From Batillaria attramentaria (taxonomy: Eukaryota > Mollusca > Gastropoda > Batillariidae): 64,000 nucleotides of DNA. Shown here one piece after another: positions 51,307-64,000 of the stretch. Position 1 is the first letter of the stretch, and each line of letters begins with the position of its first letter. Both the position numbers and the translations under genes were made by a program. The stretch spans positions 1 to 64,000 of the forward strand of contig JACVVK020000323.1 in assembly GCA_018292915.2 (NCBI GenBank), read 5' to 3'. A model generated the notes under the pieces. That model ran no database searches, was not told the DNA's origin, and was given only the letters and a program-made list of their open reading frames with translations.

Positions 51307-51573
51307 GTTGGGTTACGTCATAGTTTTACGTCCTATCTTCCTTCCACGCCTTGTTGGGTTACGTCATAGTTTTACGTCCTATCTTCCTTCCACGCCTTGT
51401 TGGGTTACGTCATAGTTTTACGTCCTATCTTCCTTCCACGCCTTGTTGGGTTACGTCATAGTTTTACGTCCCATCTTCCCTCCACGCTCTGTTGGGTTAC
51501 GTCATAGTTTTACGTCCCATCTTCCTTCCACGCCCTGTTGGGTTACGTCATAGTTTTACGTCCCATCTTCCAC
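51307..51573 (+). repeat. 46-bp minisatellite, six copies, each with a TTACGTCA site
   Basis: GTTGGGTTACGTCATAGTTT recurs at 51307, 51353, 51399, 51445, 51491 and 51537. Each unit contains TTACGTCA, which resembles a bZIP/CRE site, and a TTTTACGTCC block. Confidence 0.93.
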
Positions 51574-53728
51574 CGCTGTCTCTTTGTACGCCTCTGCTCC
51601 CAAAGTGGTCGATTTTATGTCGCCCCAGACAATTTGAAAATTTGCGGCCCGGAAGGGATCGGAGAGAAACCTCGATTAGCATCCCGCGGGAAGGATAGGA
51701 AAATCGGTATCACGTCATTATCATCGTCACAGGTCAATCGTGGATCGAACTCATGCTTCACAGTCACGGCGCTGATGGCCCTGCAGTAATTCACCTGCTA
51801 TGTAGGCCTACAGCAACACGTGCTACCTATTCAGACACTGATTTCCATTGTTTCTCGTCTGCCGTCAGTTTTGAGATTTCCGCTCTTCTACAGTGACGCG
51901 GCCCGAATCCGTCAGGTCACACCGGGGGAAGTAAATCAAAAGTTAATCTCCCTTGCAGACTCCCGCTCTCTGCAGGAACCGCTAGGTCAGGGACCAGAAC
52001 TCTTCGGGCAAATCAAAGGTAAGCAAAAATGAGCTCCCTTTAAGTTGTGCCGTTAAAGACAACGCGCCGTATCTTCAGGGTCTCTCCTATCAGTCACACT
52101 TTTTCTCGTTAACCCCAGTGTCTTTTGGTCCAGTGATGTATGTCTTGAAGCAGACGGCTTTCGTCCTAATACGTCTTGCGGCGCGACAGGGAGGGGACTG
52201 CACTCCAGATGAATACGTCACAGTTATCTCCCTCCGCTGCTCCACACAATTGCGTAGTACCAAGCACTCGAGGAAAATAGGCTTGAAAATGACCACGTTC
52301 TGTTCTGCCGCGTGAAAAGCAGCAAAAGGCTTTGACTGATGATAGCTACTCACTCAGAGAAGCAGAAACTTGGAACACCAGCTCGTCAGACCGAAAGTCA
52401 TTGCTACTTTTCAAACTTGTTGGATCTTGAAATAAGACATGTGTCTGACAGGCAACATCGTTAAAGAAACTGTTTTGCCGGATGCGTGAAATCTGCGCCC
52501 TTGAAGATGTTCCCCGTGAAATATTGTAACAACGCTTCGAGTGGAGTTTTGACTGCCGTTTCCGGTTTGTGGGGTGCGTTTCATGGACATGAAATAAATA
52601 GAACCTTTCTGTTTGTTTATAAAATGGCACTTGTGTAAAACTGAGACACCTCACTGTTGTTTTTCAAATTCTCAGGATTTCAGCTGATGTGTATTGTTGA
52701 TTGTACTAGTTTTCATTGACACGTGCTGTTTGTGTGACGTGTATATTCAGCTGAGGCTTAAATACTATGTTAGAGTTTCTCTCTGTCGGAGGGGTTGCAT
52801 CCCCTCGTCCGTTCGTTCCTCTAGCTTTAGACTTGAAAGGGAAGCAACTGCTGCTTTAGTGAGAAATTCGACGGATAAGTTGAAGAGTTGTTGCTTCCCT
52901 TTGATTGCGGAACTCTTTCATGCCCACGCCACGTCATCGGGGAACGCCAACAGTCCTGTTACTGTGTCCGTAGTATCAGCTTGTTCCTAGAGCCTCAGCT
53001 TCGTCTCCAGACTAGTATCTTGCCGTTGAATGTAGACACTGACTTAGTTTTCAAGAAACTAAAGAAGACTGAGTAACGCGCCCCTGTCGGCTGTGTATGT
53101 GCCCGAATACCCGGCGCCGACATGAAGTGAGGAAAGGTTATAGTCACAGGATGCTATGGGGCAGTGGTGGCTTGAGTGACGAGCTTTGCCGTGTTGGCGA
53201 CTCCCGATTCCAGTTATCGCAGCCCAGTCCTGTTCATCAGTCAGACGTGATTTCCGGCTGGCTGGCTAGTCTCACTAACAATCATGGTAAAATGGTGTAG
53301 TCAGTCGCCACTAGTCAGTCGCCACTATGCCCTACCCAATGAACGACCTCGCGTCTGTGACTGTTCCGTGGTTGTTAACGCTCCAGCGCAATCCCGTTCC
53401 GCGAAGCACATCCCCTCGGGAGTGTTTTGTCAAGGGGAACACGACACTATAGCATGTGATTAGTTCTTACTTATTGACTCTTGAATCCGTATTAATTAGA
53501 AAACTGAAGCTTTAGAACTTGCTCTGTCTTTACATTGTCGTAGTTACTGTGTTGTACGTAGCAAATAGTGTAAGACTTGGCTCGCCCTTCACTGGCAACA
53601 CTGTGAATTAAATCATTATCACTCAGGCTTCGTCCACACACTGAGGATGGTGACTTATGTAGCTGGATAATAAATACACATTTCACTGTATTTCTCTGTC
53701 GTTTGATTCGTTATGTTCTTTCTTTGTG

Positions 53729-53730
<2 letters not shown>
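51574..53730. other. Intergenic, no gene seen
   Basis: Ordinary unique sequence between the receptor and the paralog pair. Only short frames without recognisable domains. Confidence 0.5.

Positions 53731-53791
<61 letters not shown>
53731..53791 (+). repeat. (GT)n microsatellite
   Basis: About 30 GT units. Confidence 0.95.
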
Positions 53792-53794
<3 letters not shown>

Positions 53795-54197
53795 GAACTT
53801 CCACTGCACATTGGAAGAATCACACTGTGATTAAAAATGACCCCGAACTGCTTTCACATGCTGCGTTTTCCCACTGGTAGTATTTATTTTCCTTTCACTG
53901 TCTGTTTGCTGTTGTTCTTTTAATGTATTGGTGCAACTGTAGATCTTTGGGAGGCACATACATTAGACGTGTCACATACTTTATGTCATCACGGGGGATA
54001 AGAAAACTAGAGATGGCGGTTAGCCGTTCAGTCAGTCTTCGTAGGGGATTTAGATAAGACACCTCAGCTACAGAATGTACACATGAAAACCACAAAATAG
54101 AAAAGAAGGTTGAACCTCTGTTAAGTCTGTCTGTGTGCATCATGAGTTCGTTGAACTGCCAAATTGTATGTAAGCCGAGGAGATGTAAAATAGCGTG

Positions 54198-54210
54198 TGT
54201 GTGTGTGTGT

Positions 54211-54259
<49 letters not shown>

Positions 54260-54345
54260 CGCGCGCGCGCTTTAAGCGCAGCGAGTCCTTGGAAGTTGGA
54301 GAACAGCGCTCTATAAAAGCTATGTATTATTACTATTATTTATCA
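54198..54345 (+). repeat. (GT)n-(GC)n tract and interspersed-repeat tail
   Basis: (GT)n and (GC)n at 54198-54270 are followed by AGCGCAGCGAGTCCTTGGAA and AGCGCTCTATAAAAGCTATG, ending in TATTATTACTATTATT. This resembles the tail of interspersed elements common in molluscs; the class is not resolved. Confidence 0.5.
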
Positions 54346-54872
54346 AGGTATTTTAAGTGGTCGTGCGTTCGTTGTATATGTAAGGAAAAGGGGAAATGGG
54401 AGTACGCGGCAGAGCTATGATATTGAAAAGAAAATATTGCTCTGTTGTCCGTGTCCTTTTATTCCCATAGTGAAAGTAACACGTTCTGTCAGAGCGTCCC
54501 GTGAAAGTTGTCTGCAAAGCAATCTGAGTTCTCTCCCTTACGTGACATCTTCAGTATTGGAAACAATAGTCCGCACTATGAGTTTATCGACTGGTTCCGC
54601 CGTTAGTATGTGATAGCACACAGACGGAAGAGGCGTAACTAATGGATAAACACAATTTCACCGCTAGAAGCAATAAGGCACTCGAGGTCAGACGTTCCCA
54701 AGGGCACCTACTCTCACTGCAAGAACACTTTCAGTATGAGTAGTATGCTCCTGGATGCTTTATTATCAGTCTGTTTCGGCAGAAAAACGTTACTGACCTG
54801 ACCAAAGCACAAACTTCTTATCAATGACCTTGAATCTTTGAAGCTCTCCTCTATTTGATTAAACGCCTCACT

Positions 54873-55011
54873 GTTGTTATTGTTGTTGGTGGTGGTGGTG
54901 GTGGTGGTGGTTAGTTGGTTGCTTTTGTATTTGTTCTGCTGTTGTTGTTTTTTGTTTTGGTTTTTGTTTTGTTTGGTTGTTTGTTGTTTTGTTTTTGTTT
55001 TTGTTTGTTTT

Positions 55012-55067
<56 letters not shown>

Positions 55068-55165
55068 GTTTTGTTTTGTGTTTTTGTTTTGTTTTGTTGT
55101 TCGTTTGTTTTTTTTGGTGAAGGGGGGGGGGGGGGGTATTGCGTGTTTGTTGTTGTTGTTGTTGT
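54873..55165 (+). repeat. (GTT)n, (GGT)n, (GT)n and T/G-rich low complexity
   Basis: G/T-only sequence with (GGT)n near 54888-54910, (GT)n at 55014-55066 and a G run at 55123-55136. It lies downstream of the stop of copy A. Confidence 0.92.
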
Positions 55166-55330
55166 TTTGTTCGTTTGTTTTAGTCATTGATGTTTCAGGC
55201 ATCTAAGAAACTGTGTTGGTTTCAATAACAGATGTACGAGTTAGCCAAGCGTAAAGTCTTCTTATTTAGGATGCGTATCTAAGATATGTATGGACACCGT
55301 GTTGCAGACGACAGTTTGGTCGTCATATTC

Positions 55331-57441
55331 TTACTTAGAGCAGACGACACAGGTAACTGGCTTTCCCGTTTCAAATGGAGGGCAGGGAAGGGCGCCACAC
55401 TTAAACATAACATAAAACATCAAATTCTCATTGTCGTTGTGCTGACTGGTGGAAACATAACCATGACTCGAGTCAACACAGATGAACTCTGAGGATCCAG
55501 TGTAGATGGCGTAATTAGCCATGATGTAGCCGGAATATTCCCGGGTCCAACCGGCGGTGCAAGAGTTGGTTCCCGGTATCATGACGGACGAAGAACGAGG
55601 AACATGACAAACGGCGCAGGCAGGTGTCAGGTTACATTCAGGCTCGTCACAGATTTCATATTCCGATCCAAAAATTCCGCTGTGTCCATGAACAGTGGGC
55701 AGCCGGTGTGGATCAAAAGTCGGATTCTGAGTGAGGCACAGGTAGTTTGCTGCCCCACCAGCGCTATTGTATTTGGTGCCTCCAATAATCCCTGTGTGAG
55801 AAAACGAGCTGACCAGAACTTGAACGGTTCTTATTTAGTAGCAAATTATGGCGCTTTGGTCCTTTTTACCATGTGATGGTAGATATCTACACGCGAATCA
55901 TGAATCATTACGGCAAAGCTTTTCAGTAGATAAGAAAACAAATGTCTTACGGGCAAAATAATCCCGTTGTCTATACGTATGCATTACCCATATGCCTTCC
56001 TGTTCAGAAGATGCGTGCATAGTTACAGTTCCGTGGCAACCTCTACATCTTACACACACACACACACACACTTCTCTCCCTCAGAAAAGATAAAGCTCTC
56101 TGCCTACACTATGGCTTTCTTGTGCAGTCTTGTCTCTTTGTATGTCAGACTAAAGAAGCACACTGAATCAAACGGAACACATCCAGATAAGCATAGCAAA
56201 TGCGTCTTCCCACAGTTGTTTGCAGATCATGATCAAATTATGGCTTAAAGTAAAGACTTACCTGAGTACACCAGTTCCGTGGGGTCGGCACAAGTGGCAT
56301 GACCCCAACGGATGTAGGTTGTTCCTGAAGGGAAGAAAATAATTGAGGTGTACTACAGCCTTCAACATAAGTCAAGGACCAACTTGCAAACAAACAAACT
56401 CCTGGAAGATGTCCGTGCAGCACATGGTGGTTTTTCAGCTTCAGCAAGCTTTGCAGGATGCATTGTTAACCTTTTAACACTTTCACAGCAAAAAATTTTG
56501 AAAGATTCCTTGATCTCTATTTTTGTGAATTCTTAAAAATTAGACCTGTCTGTCAAGGTGGTCCTTGACTTATGTTGAAGTCTGTATTATAAAAGGTGGG
56601 CAGGAATTTTTAGTACAGGATTTTCCACACACGAAATCGAATCTGGCTTGAAGTGCAGATTCGTTTACGGTGCCTGGCTCACCTTGGTGTACACACCAAA
56701 TGTCCCTTATATTACAACAGTGATAGGACAAACACATTGTTTCGAAAAACGTAAGATATACAAATGTATTAATACCAAAATAGTGTCAAGCTTGGGAAAT
56801 GCATCGTAGCTGATGCCAAGTCAGCGAAGAAACAAAACGTTTTCTTTCGTTCTAAATCTAAACTTTTGAAATGTTCATTTCTCTGGTAAAAAAGGTTTAA
56901 TCATTTGCACGGAGTTAAAAAAAAAAAAAACCTCCTGCGTTCGCCAACGAAACTTAGTTTGAAGCGTTAGGAAAAAAAAACAAAAGGCACTAAACGCCCA
57001 CCATTTGAATTTTTAAAAATCAGAACGGTTGCCCAGTCAAATGAAAACTCAACTACATTAAAAGTGCCCTTTTGGCATCAAAGCAAAATTGCATGCTTAA
57101 AGTTCTTAAATGCGACTCTACTGATCGGCATAAACTCAGCAAAATCAGGCTTAAAGACATGGAATACAAACCTCGAGCGTCTTCCTGGTTCTTCAAAGCC
57201 TCGATCTGGGCCGCCATGTTTGTCAGCTGCTGGGTCATGTGACTGATCACAGGTTCTAGTGAACCTAGGTCGTCAGATCTGTAAGAGATCACAGAAAATG
57301 AGAAATGCGTGGGAAGAAGCGTTACTAGTAGCAGAACATAGGAATATATAGATGTATGTAAATATGGCGCTGGCATGCTAGGCATGCTTTAAACACCAAC
57401 ACAAACACCAACCCTCCCAGTTCCATCATATCCCAAGGTTC

Positions 57442-57519
<78 letters not shown>

Positions 57520-58853
57520 AATCAACGTTCTTTCATTTCTGAAATGTTTTCCTCTCCATCTTTCCTATTTCACAGAATTCCACGCCATTTGGAGACTTAC
57601 AGATTCCCATTTCAACCTTGACGTAACCGTTAAGAATGATCAATAGTCGTGACCGTTCAGTATAATCAATAGTCGTGACCGTTCAGTATGATCAATAGTC
57701 GTGACCGTTCAGTATGATCAATAGTCGTGACCGTTCAGTATGATCAATAGTCGTAACCGTTCAGTATGATCAATAGTCGTGACCGTTCAGTATGATCAAT
57801 AGTCGTGACCGTTCAGTATGATCAATAGTCGTGACCGCGCCTTCAGACAGATTTACACAATTTGACATGTTCAGCCCAGAAATTAATTTTGAGATTGCAG
57901 CATTTGGTTTTATTTTATTTTTATATTATATCTTTCAATATATCCACCTATCCGAAGCCGCAGCAGCTACAACCGAATACTGAAATTACACTAACCTTTT
58001 ATCAATCGCCGAATGTCCTGGAAGTTCTGTTGGGGTTTTTTCAGCATCAGCCAGGGTACGGTTAGTCTCAAGATCAGAAGGTTCCTGCACACCAACAGCG
58101 CTGGATAGTCCGATCGCGCTCTATTTCTCAAATTTCTCAAACAACACTAATCAAGAAATGAGACGTAAATAAATAAGAATTTGTGAAAACCGGGACCGCG
58201 CTTGGTCTCTGTGTCCCAGCTTTGAGCATTATCCTATTTATATCGCCGTTTGAACAATTTACACCCTGGTTCTCCCTACAGAGAGAGAGAGAGAGAGAGA
58301 GAACGAACGATTGAACGAACGAATCTTTATTTTACAACGGTAAAAAAAGGTGTTGTTCGTCAGACCAATTTTCAACCTTGCCGTTGCTAATACATGTACT
58401 ACACAAGAAATGTGTTTTAAAATGTTTAAAAAAAAAAACAAAAACAAAAAAAAAACCTTCAGTTGCAATGAGAGAGAGAGAGAGAGAGAGCAGATGTACC
58501 TGTTTCTTCGCTGTGTTGTCCTCCTCGGGAACAGCAGTCATTTTGCGCTGCATTTTCTTCAGCAGACCTGTCACTGCTTCCCTCCCTTTCTCAACCTCTT
58601 CTCTTACAAAGTTTTTGCAGTTCGCGTTCTCTCGCTCCAAAACATCCAGCTTTACTTTCTGCTCCAAGATGAGGGTTTCAAGCCAGGTATTTCTGTGTTT
58701 CATTTCAAGAACTTCGTATTTATTCCAAAGCATCTCCAGCTTCTCGGTGTCAAAATGGGATGAGAACGTTCCATGCTGTACGTTTGACTCAGCGCAGATC
58801 AAGGAAAGACAGACTCCCAAGACGGCAGTTAGAACTAGGCACAATGCTGCCAT
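55331..58853 (-). CDS. Short-chain collagen C4-like secreted coiled-coil protein, copy A (five exons)
   Basis: Exons in transcript order are 58500-58853, 57996-58084, 57172-57278, 56262-56324 and 55331-55791. Junction phases are 0, 2, 1, 1, and the product is 357 residues. The start is the first ATG of a hydrophobic signal peptide (residues 1-21, ending LICA). Residues 35-105 are a charged coiled coil (LEMLWNKYEVLEM, LILEQKVKLDVLEREN). Exon 2 encodes an acidic linker, exon 3 a second short amphipathic helix (MTQQLTNMAAQIEALKNQ). Exon 4 begins the C-terminal domain with TTYIRWGHATC, and exon 5 carries GSEYEICDEPEC, ACAVC, SCTAGW, CGALPCPPF and a final CVVCSK. The domain has 12 cysteines, as expected for an extracellular disulfide fold. 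The same motif order occurs in molluscan proteins annotated as short-chain collagen C4-like, but no Gly-X-Y collagen repeat is visible. It probably forms secreted oligomers; ligand and tissue are unknown. It pairs with the paralog at 60282-63664. Confidence 0.85.
56351..56589. mobile_element. Small TIR element (MITE) in intron of copy A
   Basis: The left end (CTTCAACATAAGTCAAGGACC) and the right end (56563-56582) are inverted copies over about 30 bp, with TA at both borders. This is the pattern of a Tc1/mariner-type MITE. It lies in the intron between exons 3 and 4 of the gene at 55331-58853. Confidence 0.7.
57448..57930 (+). repeat. Dispersed repeat D1, copy 2, with expanded 26-bp VNTR, in copy A intron 2
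   Basis: Same structure as 18216-18540, but the 26-bp unit is present about eight times (57640-57838). It lies between exon 2 (57996-58084) and exon 3 (57172-57278) of the minus-strand gene. Confidence 0.88.
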
Positions 58854-59109
58854 AGTTTCCAAACTCCTAAAGATAATGAGTGTTGTTAGGTAAGGTACAG
58901 CCCCGTATATACTTCACTGCATGACATGAACAGGACAAACGCGGGGGGTGAATCATGTGACACCCCACACAAGAACACATCTGGCAATTTCTCAGCACTG
59001 TATGGTCCATGTCGGACTGGTGTTGGTTTCGCTAGAAGTTTTTGTTACTGATAACCTCTAACTGATCAGCTCTTAAATTGTTGCTACATGATAAACGTGG
59101 CTGTATTCT

Positions 59110-59641
59110 TTGTTGTTGTTGTTGTTGTTTGGTTAGCTGTTGTTTGTTTTTTTTGTTGTTGTTTTTTTTTTGGGGGGGGGTGTTTTTTTGTTTTTGTTGT
59201 TGTTTTGCTTTGTTGTTTGTTTTGTTTGTTTTGTTGTTTTTGTTGTTTTGTTGTTTTTGTTGTAGTTGTTTGTTTTGGGGTTTTTTGTGGGGGGGTTTTG
59301 GTTGTTTTTGGTTTTGTTTTTGGGGGTGGTGGTGGGGTGTTTTTTTTGTTTTTTTTTTTTGTTTGTTTGTCTTTTGTTGGGGTTTTTTGTTGTTGATGTT
59401 GTTGTTTTGTTGTTGTTGTTTTTGTTTTGTTTTTTTTTGGGGGGGGTTGGGGGAGGGGGGGAGGGGTGTGTTGTTATTGTTGTTGGTTTTTGTTGTTCTT
59501 GTTGTTGCTGTTTTTGGTTTGTTTGTTTTTGGTTTGGGGTTCGTATGTTTGGTTTGGTTTGGTGGGGGGGGGGGGTGTTGTTGTGGGGTTTGTTTGTTTG
59601 TTTGTTTGCCTGAGGTGTGTATTTTGATTTCTTTTCTGGTT

Positions 59642-59674
<33 letters not shown>

Positions 59675-59700
59675 GTTGGGGGGTGGGGGATGGGGGGATG
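59110..59700 (+). repeat. G/T-only low-complexity spacer between the two paralogs
   Basis: About 590 bp almost free of A and C on the plus strand, with (GTT)n, (TTTG)n and several G8-G11 runs. It lies between the start of copy A (58853) and the stop of copy B (60282). Long open frames here are composition artefacts. Confidence 0.93.
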
Positions 59701-60281
59701 GGGGCTTATTTTCTGGAGCTCATTTTGTATTCTTTTCAGGTCAATCAAGATTGTATCTCTGCTCTCGGAAAATCCAGTACGCGCTCCATCCCATCTCCCA
59801 TAAGTGTCCCCAGCGTTGTCTTTGATGTTGTTAATGTTTGTCTGGTTCAGATTCCACTGTCGACAACTGCCCCTTTGTACGCTTCTACTACAGGCGGCCT
59901 ATTATCGGTACATGTATGATGATCAGATTTTGGTTTGTAGTCATACAGCGTCTATTCTCTCTGCTCCAGGACAATTATGGTCACCGTGATGAGAGGAAAT
60001 AAATAAATAAACGGCAAACTTCAGAGAAATACCAGCATCTGACTAATTCATGGCTGACCCTTAGTTGAATAGTGAACTCGTCACCAAACCTCTATCGTCT
60101 CGACAATTCCTTTTCAACTCAACGTTCCGTGTGTCGTTCACAAACAATTGTCCAGGGTTTGGTTTTTGTTTTTTGTTGGTAGTTTTTCTTTGGATTATAC
60201 AAAAAGAAAAAAGTCTCCTTGGGTCATGACAATTTACTGAGAGTGAAACTGATGTGAAACGGAGAAAATCGGCCGTGTAGT

Positions 60282-63664
<3,383 letters not shown>

Positions 63665-64000
63665 CTCGCAGATCTGGGACCATGAGGTAACACCAAGGAG
63701 TACGAGTGGTAATGTTGTTGTTGATAGTGGAGCTGAAATGGTCGTTGTTGTAGTATTTTCGGGGACAATGTGCCTCAGACCGCAATATACCCAACGTAAT
63801 TTTGTCCCAAGCACGTTCGTGTGTGTTCAAGTTTGTCTAGATTGGTTGAGACTGATTCAGGGCTGGGTTAGGACTGAGGTTTAGGGTTAGGAAACAAGAT
63901 CGACTACAGTTCAAACGGATTTCAAATGGATCTGGGGTCCGACCTACGAAAGAATACGACTATGACCATTTCAGCGAAGGCGGCAGTACAACATGGGAAA
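63665..64000. other. 5' flank of copy B
   Basis: Sequence upstream of the start codon of the minus-strand gene. It probably contains the 5' untranslated region and promoter, but no TATA box or splice signal stands out by eye. Confidence 0.4.

Noticed and set aside
59032..59803. Frames of 240 codons on both strands between the paralogs
   Set aside because: G/T-only low-complexity DNA lacks stops by composition, and no domain is visible.
63665..63814. N-terminal extension of copy B
   Set aside because: The open frame continues upstream, but the extension is Thr-rich without signal-peptide character, and the paralog starts directly with the signal peptide.

Overview
This is animal nuclear DNA, most likely from a marine gastropod mollusc. 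The genes are split by GT-AG introns. Repeats dominate: long (GT)n, (GA)n and (CA)n tracts, many unrelated minisatellites, tRNA-derived SINEs and small DNA transposons. The two complete genes at the right end belong to a cysteine-rich family annotated in molluscs as 'short-chain collagen C4-like'. The mollusc assignment is an inference from that family and from the repeat style. I saw no rRNA gene, functional tRNA gene, CRISPR array or prokaryotic feature.

Bases 1-46,000 hold no host gene that I can support. The notable elements are four kinds. (i) A tRNA-derived SINE family has at least six copies, sharing a tail that ends in a purine-rich block and a (CACC)n run. (ii) A MITE of about 310 bp has three copies or more in the window. 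(iii) A 990-bp DNA transposon (19,773-20,762) has perfect 56-bp inverted repeats, TTAA on both sides and a broken THAP domain, which fits the Kolobok superfamily. (iv) A 38-bp satellite (26,626-27,980) is organised into a 228-bp higher-order unit. A 5'-truncated LINE end sits inside one SINE, and one SINE sits inside one MITE, so the order of insertion can be read.

Bases 46,064-49,849 (+) hold a four-exon gene for a 534-residue class A peptide G-protein-coupled receptor, in the broad vasopressin/NPSR/CCAP/GnRH-like group. All seven membrane segments can be read. The third intron contains two MITE copies in opposite orientation.

Bases 55,331-63,664 (-) hold two tandem paralogs in head-to-tail order. 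Each has five exons with the same splice phases. Each encodes a signal peptide, a coiled coil and a C-terminal domain with 12 cysteines, and is probably a secreted oligomeric protein. They are separated by about 1.4 kb of spacer, largely GT-rich low-complexity DNA. Intron 2 of the upstream-numbered gene (55.3-58.9 kb) contains a VNTR-bearing repeat that is also present at 18.2-18.5 kb.

The exon models rest on splice consensus, frame continuity and paralog comparison only. Untranslated regions and promoters are not resolved.
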